Shown here in pieces: positions 47,358-58,013 of a stretch of 64,000 nt of DNA. Every line of letters starts with the position of its first letter. The stretch's first letter is position 1. The position numbers and the translations under genes are program-made. Source of the stretch: Cercis canadensis (lineage: Eukaryota; Streptophyta; Magnoliopsida; Fabales; Fabaceae). The DNA is taken from NCBI GenBank assembly GCA_003255065.1, contig QAOA01003742.1, forward strand, positions 175,204 through 239,203, given 5' to 3'. The notes below the pieces were generated by a model, which saw only the letters and a list, made by a program, of their open reading frames with translations, did no database searches and was not told the origin of the DNA.

Positions 47358-48213
47358 GGGCCAAAAGCTATAGCTCTTAGTCAAGATGCAATTTTTTCTA
47401 CTTAACCATACCAGCCTAAGCGTCATGTTTCGACTGTGACTCGACCCACACTTAGGCTTCCGCTACGGGACAATTGCTGCCACACCTTGGCCAACACACT
47501 GTATTTAATTTTTTGGTCTTTCCTAAATGTAATAAACTGGAAAAAAAAATTATATGTATGCATATTGTTATTTTTTTTTTTGTAATACATTTATTTAAGA
47601 TTGTTTTATATTAGACTTCTGCAAGAGGCCTATTGAACAAAGGAATGGTCTCCAAGACCAATGCCACACTTATGAAAGAGATCAAAGCCTATGACATTAC
47701 TTGACATAAGTATAAAAAACAAAGGAAGATCAATAATTAAAATAATATAGTAAAAATGCTATGAAGTGCATATTAAGATTATCATCGCCCGGAAAAAAAT
47801 TTGGGTGTCAACAAATGGAATCCGCTTTGACATTCTTCTTTCCATAGGCTTTGATTCCTTAAATAATATATGATATTGCATTTAGTGTTCTTACGAATAT
47901 ATGGAAGTTCCGATGGCGCATAAATCATATTGTCCTACAAGGAAGCCAAGGGCCAATTTTGCAGCCAATGCTTGCGTAATTACTATTACCTTAGCCCATA
48001 TGCTCATTTAGAATTATACTTCACATGTGAAATGGTGATCAAGGAATATGATCTATTAGCTTTTGTATATTATGAGAGAATACTTCACATAAAATCACTC
48101 ATATGGCTCATTGATGGAGGTTAAGCCATGTCACACGCTTTCCACAAGTAATGCCCCGTGTTGATATGCTTTCTGTAATGGTAGCAAATGTGAGGCAATG
48201 TTTTGCTGAAATG
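47358..48213. other. Left flank of the copia array; no gene recognised
   Basis: A 64-codon frame (47930-48124, containing AKGQFCSQCLRNYYY) has no family that I recognise. Otherwise AT-rich. Confidence 0.4.
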
Positions 48214-48218
48214 ATAAG
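48214..48218. repeat. Left target-site duplication of the copia array (ATAAG)
   Basis: ATAAG abuts the first LTR base (48219). The same five bases follow the last LTR base at 62765-62769. Five bases is the normal duplication for copia integrase. Confidence 0.85.
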
Positions 48219-48495
48219 TGTCAAACAGTATCTCTTTCTGTCTTATTTTATTCCTCAAGACCCCATTGTTTATATACAAAATAGGCACCTACAATCCCTC
48301 CTATGCGTGGGCCTAGTAATATTAAATTACAGCTACAATTCCTCCTATAAGTGTGCCTAACAATATTATATTACAGCTACACTACCTATTTTAGCTCTAC
48401 AACAATCACGGTAATTAATTAATTTAAAGGGTATATCCCAAGATTAACTCCTAAGATCTCTTAGAGATCAATTCAGGCCACAACTCACGCTAACA
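48219..48495 (-). repeat. LTR1 of the array
   Basis: Outer LTR. On the plus strand it begins TGTCAAACAG and contains AGACCCCATTG, both variants shared with LTR4 and not with LTR2 or LTR3. Its last bases read CGCTAACA where the others have CGCCAACA. Confidence 0.9.
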
Positions 48496-48502
48496 CTCCC
48501 CC

Positions 48503-51500
48503 TCAAGTTGGTGCGTAGAGATCTTGAATGCCCAACTTGTCAAGTGAGTTGTAGAAGTTTCTGCTACAGACAGCTTTTGTAAGAATATCTGCCAACTGGT
48601 CTTCAGATTTAACAAATGGAAATTGAATTATCTTGGTCTCCAGATTTTGTTTGATAAAGTGTTGGTCTATTTCCACATGTTTGGTTTGATCATGTTGCCC
48701 AGGATTATGAGAAATGGCTATAGCAGCCTTGTTTTCACAGAATAGGTTCATTGCACAGCTTGGAGCAAAACCAACTTCAGTTAATAGTCTTCTAAGCCAA
48801 AGAAGTTCACAAAGACCCTTAGCCATTCCACGGAACTCAGCCTCAGCACTTGATAATGCTACCACCTTTTGTTTCTTACTTCTCCATGTTACCAAATTTC
48901 CTCCCACAAAGGTAAAATAGCCTGAGGTGGATTTTCTCTCTGTGATATCTCCTGCCCAATCAGCATCTGTATAGCCTTCAACCTGTAGGTGATTATTTTT
49001 TATGAACATCAGTCCTTTTTCAGGTGACGACTTCAAGTACCGAAGGATCCGAATTACTGCATTCATGTGATCTCTACTTAGGCAATGCATGAATTGGCTT
49101 ACTACACTTATAGCATAGGCTATGTCAGGTCGTGTATGAGATAGATAAATAAGTCTGCCAACTAACCTCTGGTACCTCCCTTTGTCTGTTGGCACTTGGT
49201 CTAGATATTCTCCAAGCTGGTGGTTTTGTACTATTGGTGTATCTGCAGGTTTACAATTTAGTAGTCCAACCTCTGCCAAGAGATCTAGGATATATTTTTG
49301 TTGAGAAAGAAAGATGCCTTGTTTTGACCGGGCAACCTCAATTCCTAGAAAATATTTAAGTCCTCCTAGATTTTTCATCTCAAATTCTGTTGCCAACTGT
49401 TTTTGAAGTCTTGCTATTTCCTCTGAGTCATCTCCTGTAATGATCATGTCGTCTACATAGACTATTAAAGCTGTTATCTTACCTCGGCAATGTTTCAAGA
49501 ATAATGTATGATCTGTGTTGCTTTGTCGAAAGCTATATTTCCTCATTGCCGAGCTTAATCGCCCAAACCATGCCCTCGGGGATTGCTTCAAACCATACAG
49601 GGTTTGTTGCAATTTGCACACACACTTAGTTTCCAAATTTGTCATATAACCTGGAGGAATATCCATGTAGATTTCTTCTTTAAGATGTCCATGGAGAAAA
49701 GCATTCTTGACGTCTAACTGATGTAATGTCCAATCAAGATTTGCTGCAAGAGATAATAGAACTCTAACAGTATTCAACTTGGCCACTGGTGAAAAGGTTT
49801 CTTGATAGTCTATGCCATATGTCTGTGTAAAGCCTTTGGCCACTAATCTTGCTTTGTACCTTTCAACTGACCCATCGGCTTTGTACTTGATAGAGAAGAC
49901 CCACTTGCACCCTATTGGTTTTTTTCCTTTTGGTAAGGGAACAAGAGTCCATGTCTCATTTTTCTGTAATGCCTCCATTTCCTCCTTCATAGCTTGAACC
50001 CATCTAGTGTCATCTAGAGCCTCTTCAACACTTGTAGGAACATAATGTGAGGAGAGCTCATTTGCAAATTTCTTGAGGGGTTCAGACAATTCTTTTGTAG
50101 AAACATAATTAGCAATTGGATATCTTGATCTCTGGTCCTCTATTTCAGGAGAATATCTTTTGGGTGGTTTACCCCGATTATGCCTGTAAGGTAGCTCATA
50201 GCCAGGAGTATCCATAGTATTAAAAATGCTAGGTGTGACAAGAGAGCTTACCTCAATGATATTCTCAGGAGATGGGTCGTTGGATACTGAAGAGTGGGGG
50301 GGTGCAGCTACTTCAGCTTCTGGAGATATCAATGGCTCTTCTATGCGTTCAACTATTTCAGCTTCTGGAGATATCAATGGCTCTTCTATAGGTTCCGCTA
50401 CTTCAGTTTCTGGAGATATCAATGGCTCTCCTAAAGTCGTTTGAGGAGCATCATCGTTGGAAGGTTGATCAGTTGTCTAGTCGTCAACCCAATTCAACTC
50501 TTCTTTTCGTGTCTCCCTCTGAAGAGGAGAATTGGATGGATTAGGGGAGTAGAAAGTGTCAGACTCAAGGAACGTGACATCCATAGTCACATATGTGTGC
50601 CGAGTGGCTGGGTCATAGCAGCGGTATCCTTTTTGGTGTACAGCATTGCCTAGAAAAAGGCAGCGAATGGCACAGGGATCAAGTTTTGTACGTTGGTTCT
50701 TATGTAGATGAACAAACGCAACACATCCGAAGACGCAAGGTGGGAGCATGTGTACGGTGGGTAAGGGCACATATGTAGACAAGGTCTGAAGTGGAGTCTT
50801 AAATTCAAGAACCTTTGAGGGCATACAGTTAATGAGATAGACAGCTGTGGCAACAACATCAACCCAGTGGTGGTTGGGTACGTGAGCTCCATGTAAGAGA
50901 GCTCGAGTAGTTTCAAGGATGTGGCGATTCTTGCGTTCTGCAAGACCATTTTGCTGAGGAGTCTGAGGGCAGGAAGTCTCATGAATAAGTCCATGATGTT
51001 GGAAATAATCACGAAACTGTTGATTGACATACTCGCCACCATTATTAGATCGAAGGATACAAATCTTAGCTGAGTATTGGGTCTGAATCATTCTATGGAA
51101 AAGTTGAAAGACATGGAACACCTCATTTTTTTGTTTCAACAGGTAAATCCAAGTCATGCGAGTACAATCATCGACAAAGATCACAAACCAGCGGAAACCA
51201 GAAATAGTGGACTTTGGAGATGGACCCCACACATCAGAATGAATCAAAGCAAACAGAACATCACTTTTATTCATGCTTAACGGAAAAGGAACTCGATGAC
51301 TTTTAGCTAAAATACAAGCCTCACATTTGAAGTCCAACAAGGAGGTGTCTGAAAATAAATCAAGAAAAATATGTTTTAGATAACCAAATGAAGGATGGCC
51401 TAGTCGACGATGCCACAGCAAAATCTGGTCCACTTTGAGGTTACTAATGTGGTGCACGTGGTGAGCTCGTCCTACACTGAAATCCTCCATATAATAAAGT

Positions 51501-52914
51501 CCCCCCTCTTAGTACCACACCCAATTATCTCCTTGGTGAGAATATCCTGAAGAAGACAAAATGAAGGATAAATAAGTGCAACACAATTCAAGTCTTTAGT
51601 AACTTGACTCACAGATAGCAATTTATGTGAAAGGGAGGGCACAAGTAACGTATTAGAAAGAGGTAGGGCTGGTGATAACAGCACAGTTCCAGCCCCTGTT
51701 ACCGAAGATAAACCACCATTGGCATTGGCAATGCTTGTGCGCTGAGGAGGTGAGGAATTAATAAAATCACTTGCATCAAATGTCATATGGTCTGTGGCTC
51801 CGGAATCAAGGATCCAAGCATGACAGTCAACGTCTGGATTAGGACAAAGTAGAGCATTACCTTGGGTAGAGGTTGGAATGAGGGAAAGTTGTGGTTCTGC
51901 AGCAGCTACTGCAGCTTTTCCCGTGTTGGCACCTGTATCTCGACGTTTCCGAGCCTGAAACTCATGCCACCAGTCGGGATAGCCGTGAAGCTTGAAACAA
52001 GTGTCATGGGTATGTTTTGTACCTCCACAGTGAGAGCACTTAATTCCATCAGATAGGTCTCGCTGTTTAGAGTGGGAACCAGTTTTGCTACTCTGTAAAG
52101 TGAGAGACCTGGAAGGTGTATTTGGTTTCGATCCATGCTGGAAACTCTTGGATGCGAGAACTGCTCCTGGTATTTCATTTGGACTACTCATCGTCATCAC
52201 TGCTTGACGGAGAGCTTCCCTACGAACGTGGGCATAGGCTTGCTCTATTGTTGGAAAAGGTTTTATCTGCAAGACATCACTTCGGATATTGTCTAAACGA
52301 TCATCAAGGCCATCTAAGAATACATAGACCCGATCTTCTTGGACAAGGGTATTGTAGTGTTGGATATCAGTGGGACACTTCATCGGGTTTGGTCGATGAA
52401 AATCTATTTCACGCCAGAGTCCTTGGAGATCAGTATAGTATTTTTCAAGGGAACCACCAGCTTGTTTGAGGCGGGTCACACGGCGTCAGAGGTCATACAC
52501 TTGAGAGGTGTCGCTACCATCAAAGTACGTAGTCCCAACTGCATCCCACACCATCTTGGCTGTTGGGAATCAAATGAAGTTGCCGATAAGAGAGGAGTCC
52601 ATGGAGTTAATCAACCATCCTTTAACAATCGCGTTGTCGGTCCGCCAACGTCGAAAGGTAGAGTCTGTTTGAGGAGGTTGAGGAAGATCGCCATTTATAT
52701 ATCCCAGTTTGTCTTTGCCCGAGATATACATCTCGACCACCTGGGACCAAAGAGCATAGTTGGTGCCATCCAACTTGATGCCAATCGGTGCAATATTATG
52801 GTCAGAATGAGTAGTAGCTGGGGTTGAAGTTTGGCTTAACATTTCAGTCATTTTTGTGGTAAGCTCGGCAAGGATAGAGGACGTATCCTCAGTATGGGCT
52901 TCTGTATCAGCCAT
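48503..52914 (-). pseudogene. Gag-Pol of copia unit B, interrupted
   Basis: Gag starts at 52914 (MADTEAHTED) and is stopped after IGNFI by a CGA-to-TGA change (about 52568-52570). A second CGA-to-TGA lies near 52487. The next frame runs 52479-51472 through gag, zinc knuckle and protease. A missing C in the C-run near 51504-51509 then shifts the frame. 51490-50477 codes for integrase (HSDVWGP; RSNNGGEY, where the second catalytic Asp has become Asn), ending in CAG-to-TAG near 50479. 50422-48503 is a long open frame with RT (YVDDMIITGDD), RNase H and the C-terminus. It cannot make a whole polyprotein; the RT-RNase H half is intact by eye. Confidence 0.9.
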
Positions 52915-52955
52915 GCAGAAAGAAAGAGTGGGTTACAGAAAGAATAGGATCGGTA

Positions 52956-52967
52956 GCTCTGATACCA
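52956..52967 (-). other. Primer-binding site of unit B
   Basis: Minus strand TGGTATCAGAGC, an exact match to the plant initiator-tRNA-Met primer site, directly next to LTR2. Confidence 0.9.
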
Positions 52968-53244
52968 TGTCAGACAGTATCTCTTTCTGTCTTATTTTAT
53001 TCCTCAAGACTCCATTGTTTATATACAAAATAGGCACCTACAATCCCTCCTATGCGTGGGCCTAGTAATATTAAATTACAGCTACAATTCCTCCTATAAG
53101 TGTGCCTAGCAATATTATATTACAGCTACACTACCTATTTTAGCTATACAACAATCACGGTAATTAATTAATTTAAAGGGTATATCCCAAGATTAACTCC
53201 TAAGATCTCTTAGAGATCAATTCAGGCCACAACTCACGCCAACA
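52968..53244 (-). repeat. LTR2 of the array (shared by B and C)
   Basis: It serves as 5' LTR of B and 3' LTR of C. On the plus strand it begins TGTCAGACAG and contains AGACTCCATTG. I see no difference from LTR3 across 277 bp. Confidence 0.9.
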
Positions 53245-53256
53245 CTCCCCCTCAAG
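53245..53256 (-). other. Polypurine tract of unit C
   Basis: On the minus strand ACTTGAGGGGGAG directly precedes the LTR start TGTTGGCG. The TGA stop of the polyprotein forms part of the tract, so coding and priming signals overlap. Confidence 0.8.
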
Positions 53257-56200
53257 TTGGTGCATAGAGATCTCGAATGCCCAACTTGTCAAGTGAGTTG
53301 TAAAAGTTTCTGCTACAGACAGCTTTTGTAAGAATATCTGCCAACTGGTCTTTAGATTTAACAAATGGAAATTGAATTATCTTGGTCTCCAGATTTTGTT
53401 TGATAAAATGTCGGTCTATTTCCACATGTTTGGTTCGATCATGTTGCACAGGATTATGAGAAATGGCTATAGCAGCCTTGTTGTCACAGAATAGGTTCAT
53501 TGCACAACTTGGAGCAAAACCAACTTCAGTTAATAGTCTTCTAAGCCAAAGAAGTTCACAAAGACCCTTAGCCATTCCACGGAACTCAGCTTCAGCACTT
53601 GACAATGCTACCACCTTTTGTTTCTTACTTCTCCATGTTACCAAATTTCCTCCCACAAAGGTAAAATAGCCTGAGGTGGATTTTCTCTCTGTGATATCTC
53701 CTGCCCAATCAGCATCTGTATAGCCTTCAACCTGTAGGTGATTATTTTTTGTGAACATCAGTCCTTTTCCAGGTGACGACTTCAAGTACCGAAGAATCCG
53801 AATTACTGCATTCATGTGATCTCTACTTGGGCAATGCATGAATTGGCTTACTACACTTACAGCATAGGCTATGTCAGGTCGTGTATGAGATAGATAAATA
53901 AGTCTGCCAACTAACCTCTGGTACCTCCCTTTGTCTGTTGGCACTTGGTCTAGATATTCTCCAAGTTGGTGGTTTTGTACTATTGGTGTATCTGCAGGTT
54001 TACAATTTAGTAGTCCAACCTCTGCCAAGAGATCTAGGATATATTTTTGTTGAGAAAGAAAGATGCCTTGTTTTGACCGGGCAACCTCAATTCCTAGAAA
54101 ATATTTAAGTCCTCCTAGATTTTTCATCTCAAATTCTGTTGCCAACTGTTTTTGAAGTCTTGCTATTTCCTCTGAGTCATCTCCTGTAATGATCATATCG
54201 TCTACATAGACTATCAAAGCTGTTATCTTACCTCGGCAATGTTTCAAGAATAATGTATGATCAGCGTTGCTTTGTCGAAAGCCATATTTCCTCATTGCCG
54301 AGCTTAATCGCCCAAACCATGCCCTCGGGGATTGCTTCAAACCATACAGGGTTCGTTGCAATTTGCACACACACTTAGTTTCCGAATTTGTCATATAACC
54401 TGGAGGAATATCCATGTAGATTTCTTCTTTAAGATGTCCATGGAGAAAAGCATTCTTGACGTCTAACTGATGTAATGGCCAATCAAGATTTGCTGCAAGA
54501 GATAATAGAACTCTAACAGTATTCAACTTGGCCACTGGTGAAAAGGTTTCTTGATAGTCTACGCCATATGTCTGCGTAAAGCCTTTGGCCACTAATCTTG
54601 CTTTGTACCTTTCAACTGACCCATCGGCTTTGTACTTGATAGAGAAGACCCACTTGCACCCTACTGGTTTTTTTCCTTTTGGTAAGGGAACAAGAGTCCA
54701 TGTCTCATTTTTCTGTAATGCCTCCATTTCCTCCTTCATAGCTTGAACCCATCTAGTGTCATCTAGAGCCTCTTCAACACTTGTAGGAACATAATGTGAG
54801 GAGAGCTCATTTGCAAATTTCTTGAGGGGTTCAGACAATTCTTTTGTAGAAACATAATTAGCAATCGGATATCTTGATCTATGGTCCTCTATTTCAGGAG
54901 AATATCTTTTGGGTGGTTTACCCCGATTATGCCTGTAAGGTAGCTCATAGCCAGGAGTATCCATAGTATTAAAAATGCTAGGTGTGACAAGAGAGCTTAC
55001 CTCAATGATATTCTCAGGAGATGGGTCGTTGGATACTGAAGAGTGGGGGGGTGCAGCTACTTCAGCTTCTGGAGATATCAATGGCTCTTCTATGCGTTCA
55101 ACTATTTCAGCTTCTGGAGATATCAATGGCTCTTCTATAGGTTCCGCTACTTCAGTTTCTGGAGATATCAATGGCTCTCCTACAGTCGTTTGAGGAGCAT
55201 CATCATTGGAAGGTTGATCAGTTGTCTGGTCATCAACCCAATTATCAACCCAATTCAACTCTTCTTTTCGTGTCTCCCCCTGAAGAGGAGAATTGGATGG
55301 ATTAGGGGAGTAGAAAGTGTCAGACTCAAGGAATGTGACATCCATAGTCACATATGTGTGCCGAGTGGCTGGGTCATAGCAGCGGTATCCTTTTTGGTGT
55401 ACAGCATAGCCTAGAAAAAGGCAGCGAATGGCACAGGGATCAAGTTTTGTACGTTGGTTCTTATGTAGATGAACAAACGCAACACATCCGAAGACGCGAG
55501 GTGGGAGCATGTGTACGGTGGGTAAGGGCACATATGTGGACAAGGTCTGAAGTGGAGTCTTAAATTCAAGAACCTTTGAGGGCATACGGTTAATGAGATA
55601 GACAGCTGTGGCAACAGCATCAGCCCAGTGGTGGTTAGGTACGTGAGCTCCATGTAAGAGAGCTCGAGTAGTTTCAAGGATGTGGCGATTCTTGCGTTCT
55701 GCAAGACCATTTTGCTGAGGAGTCTGAGGGCAGGAAGTCTCATGAATAAGTCCATGATGTTGGAAATAATCACGAAACTGTTGATTGACATACTCGCCAC
55801 CATTATCAGATCGAAGGATACAAATCTTAGCTGAGTATTGGGTCTGAACCATTCTATGGAAAAGTTGAAAGACATGGAACACCTCATTTTTTTGTTTCAA
55901 CAGGTAAATCCAAGTCATGCGAGTACAATCATCCACAAAGATCACAAACCAGCGGAAACCAGAAATAGTGGACTTTGGAGATGGACCCCACACATCAGAA
56001 TGAATCAAAGCAAACGGAACATCACTTTTATTCATGCTTAACGGAAAAGGAACTCGATGACTTTTAGCTAAAATACAAGCCTCACATTTGAAGTCCAACA
56101 AGGAGGTGTCTGAAAATAAATCAGGAAAAATATGTTTTAGATAACCAAATGAAGGATGGCCTAGTCGACGATGCCACAACAAAATCTGGTCCACTTTGAG

Positions 56201-57676
56201 GTTACTAATGCGGTGCACGTGGTGAGCTCGTCCTACACTGAAATCCTCCATATAATAAAGTCCCCCCCTCTTAGTACCACGCCCAATTATCTCCTTGGTG
56301 AGAATATCCTGAAGAAGACAAAACGAAGGATAAATAAGTGCAACACAATTCAAGTCTTTAGTAACTTGACTCACAGATAGCAATTTATGTGAAAGGGAGG
56401 GCACAAGTAACGTATTAGAAAGAGGTAGGGCTGGTGATAACAGCACAGTTCCAGCCCCTGTTACCGAAGATAAACCACCATTGGCATTGGCAATGCTTGT
56501 GCGCTGAGGAGGTGAGGAATTAATAAAATCACTTGCATCAAATGTCATATGGTCTGTGGCTCCGGAATCAAGGATCCAAGCATGACAGTCAACGTCTGGA
56601 TTAGGACAAAGTAGAGCATTACCTTGGGTAGAGGTTGGAATGAGGGAAAGTTGTGGTTCTGCAGCAGCTACTGCAGCTTTTCCCGTGTTGGCACCTGTAT
56701 CTCGACGTTTCCGAGCCTGAAACTCATGCCACCAGTCGGGATAGCCGTGAAGCTTGAAACAAGTGTCATGGGTATGTTTTGTACCTCCACAGTGAGAGCA
56801 CTTAATTCCATCAGATAGGTCTCGCTGTTTAGAGTGGGAACCAGTTTTGCTACTCTGTAAAGTGAGAGACCTGGAAGGTGTATTTGGTTTCGATCCATGC
56901 TGGAAACTCTTGGATGCGAGAACTGCTCCTGGTATTTCATTTGGACTACTCATCGTCATCACTGCTTGACGGAGAGCTTCCCTACGAACGTGGGCATAGG
57001 CTTGCTCTATTGTTGGAAAAGGTTTTATCTGCAAGACATCACTTCGGATATTGTCTAAACGATCATCAAGGCCATCTAAGAATACATAGACCCGATCTTC
57101 TTGGACAAGGGTATTGTAGTGTTGGATATCAGTGGGACACTCCATCGGGTTTGGTCGACGAAAATCTATTTCACGCCAGAGTCCTTGGAGATCAGTATAG
57201 TATTTTTCAAGGGAACCACCAGCCTGTTTGAGGCGGGTCACACGGCGTCGGAGGTCATACACTTGAGAGGTGTCGCTACCATCAAAGTACGTAGTCCCAA
57301 CTGCATCCCACACCATCTTGGCTGTTGGGAATCGAATGAAGTTGCCGATAAGAGAGGAGTCCATGGAGTTAATCAACCATCCTTTAACAATCGCGTTGTC
57401 GGTCCGCCAACGTCGAAAGGTAGAGTCTGTTTGAGGAGGTTGAGGAAGATCGCCATTTATATATCCCAGTTTGTCTTTGCCCGAGATATACATCTCGACC
57501 ACCTGGGACCAAAGAGCATAGTTGGTGCCATCCAACTTGATGCCAATCGGTGCAATATTATGGTCAGAATGAGTAGTAGCTGGGGTTGAAGTTTGGCTTA
57601 ACATTTCAGTCATTTTTGTGGTAAGCTCGGCAAGGATAGAGGACGTATCCTCAGTATGGGCTTCTGTATCAGCCAT
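53252..57676 (-). CDS. Intact Ty1/copia Gag-Pol polyprotein (unit C), 1474 aa
   Basis: One uninterrupted frame codes for the full retrotransposon polyprotein. Gag (residues 1 to about 320) has KLDGTNYALWSQVVEMYI (48-64) and a CX2CX4HX4C zinc knuckle at 293-306. Protease has AWILDSGATDHM with catalytic Asp370. The integrase zinc-binding motif is H502, H507, C531, C534, and its catalytic triad is D561, D624, E660 with correct D-35-E spacing. A linker at 834-873 repeats EPLISPEAE three times. RT has DVKNAFLHG (D1072) and YVDD (1157-1160). RNase H has D1321, E1362 and D1398. The protein would be cleaved by its own protease, with reverse transcription in cytoplasmic particles. Start is MADTEAHTED, 41 bp from the primer site; the stop codon lies in the polypurine tract, 7 bp before LTR2. 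Both flanking LTRs look identical, so this copy could be competent. Confidence 0.93.
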   Translation of the reverse strand: MADTEAHTEDTSSILAELTTKMTEMLSQTSTPATTHSDHNIAPIGIKLDGTNYALWSQVVEMYISGKDKLGYINGDLPQPPQTDSTFRRWRTDNAIVKGWLINSMDSSLIGNFIRFPTAKMVWDAVGTTYFDGSDTSQVYDLRRRVTRLKQAGGSLEKYYTDLQGLWREIDFRRPNPMECPTDIQHYNTLVQEDRVYVFLDGLDDRLDNIRSDVLQIKPFPTIEQAYAHVRREALRQAVMTMSSPNEIPGAVLASKSFQHGSKPNTPSRSLTLQSSKTGSHSKQRDLSDGIKCSHCGGTKHTHDTCFKLHGYPDWWHEFQARKRRDTGANTGKAAVAAAEPQLSLIPTSTQGNALLCPNPDVDCHAWILDSGATDHMTFDASDFINSSPPQRTSIANANGGLSSVTGAGTVLLSPALPLSNTLLVPSLSHKLLSVSQVTKDLNCVALIYPSFCLLQDILTKEIIGRGTKRGGLYYMEDFSVGRAHHVHRISNLKVDQILLWHRRLGHPSFGYLKHIFPDLFSDTSLLDFKCEACILAKSHRVPFPLSMNKSDVPFALIHSDVWGPSPKSTISGFRWFVIFVDDCTRMTWIYLLKQKNEVFHVFQLFHRMVQTQYSAKICILRSDNGGEYVNQQFRDYFQHHGLIHETSCPQTPQQNGLAERKNRHILETTRALLHGAHVPNHHWADAVATAVYLINRMPSKVLEFKTPLQTLSTYVPLPTVHMLPPRVFGCVAFVHLHKNQRTKLDPCAIRCLFLGYAVHQKGYRCYDPATRHTYVTMDVTFLESDTFYSPNPSNSPLQGETRKEELNWVDNWVDDQTTDQPSNDDAPQTTVGEPLISPETEVAEPIEEPLISPEAEIVERIEEPLISPEAEVAAPPHSSVSNDPSPENIIEVSSLVTPSIFNTMDTPGYELPYRHNRGKPPKRYSPEIEDHRSRYPIANYVSTKELSEPLKKFANELSSHYVPTSVEEALDDTRWVQAMKEEMEALQKNETWTLVPLPKGKKPVGCKWVFSIKYKADGSVERYKARLVAKGFTQTYGVDYQETFSPVAKLNTVRVLLSLAANLDWPLHQLDVKNAFLHGHLKEEIYMDIPPGYMTNSETKCVCKLQRTLYGLKQSPRAWFGRLSSAMRKYGFRQSNADHTLFLKHCRGKITALIVYVDDMIITGDDSEEIARLQKQLATEFEMKNLGGLKYFLGIEVARSKQGIFLSQQKYILDLLAEVGLLNCKPADTPIVQNHQLGEYLDQVPTDKGRYQRLVGRLIYLSHTRPDIAYAVSVVSQFMHCPSRDHMNAVIRILRYLKSSPGKGLMFTKNNHLQVEGYTDADWAGDITERKSTSGYFTFVGGNLVTWRSKKQKVVALSSAEAEFRGMAKGLCELLWLRRLLTEVGFAPSCAMNLFCDNKAAIAISHNPVQHDRTKHVEIDRHFIKQNLETKIIQFPFVKSKDQLADILTKAVCSRNFYNSLDKLGIRDLYAPT

Positions 57677-57717
57677 GCAGAAAGAAAGAGTGGGTTACAG
57701 AAAGAATAGGATCGGTA

Positions 57718-57729
57718 GCTCTGATACCA
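57718..57729 (-). other. Primer-binding site of unit C
   Basis: Minus strand TGGTATCAGAGC adjoins LTR3; exact initiator-tRNA-Met type. Confidence 0.9.
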
Positions 57730-58006
57730 TGTCAGACAGTATCTCTTTCTGTCTTATTTTATTCCTCAAGACTCCATTGTTTATATACAAAATAGGCACC
57801 TACAATCCCTCCTATGCGTGGGCCTAGTAATATTAAATTACAGCTACAATTCCTCCTATAAGTGTGCCTAGCAATATTATATTACAGCTACACTACCTAT
57901 TTTAGCTATACAACAATCACGGTAATTAATTAATTTAAAGGGTATATCCCAAGATTAACTCCTAAGATCTCTTAGAGATCAATTCAGGCCACAACTCACG
58001 CCAACA
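57730..58006 (-). repeat. LTR3 of the array (shared by C and D)
   Basis: 5' LTR of C and 3' LTR of D. Same variants as LTR2 (TGTCAGACAG, AGACTCCATTG), with no difference seen between the two. Confidence 0.9.
57779..57788 (-). promoter_or_regulatory. LTR TATA box driving unit C
   Basis: Minus strand TGTATATAAACAATGG lies near the 3' end of the LTR, at an appropriate place for the genomic-RNA promoter. The same motif is present in all five LTRs of this family. Confidence 0.5.
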
Positions 58007-58013
58007 CTCCCCC

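Noticed and set aside
52968-58006. Element C as an independent nested insertion
   Set aside because: No 5-bp target repeat at LTR2 or LTR3, and the adjoining sequences are the proper primer site and polypurine tract of neighbouring units.
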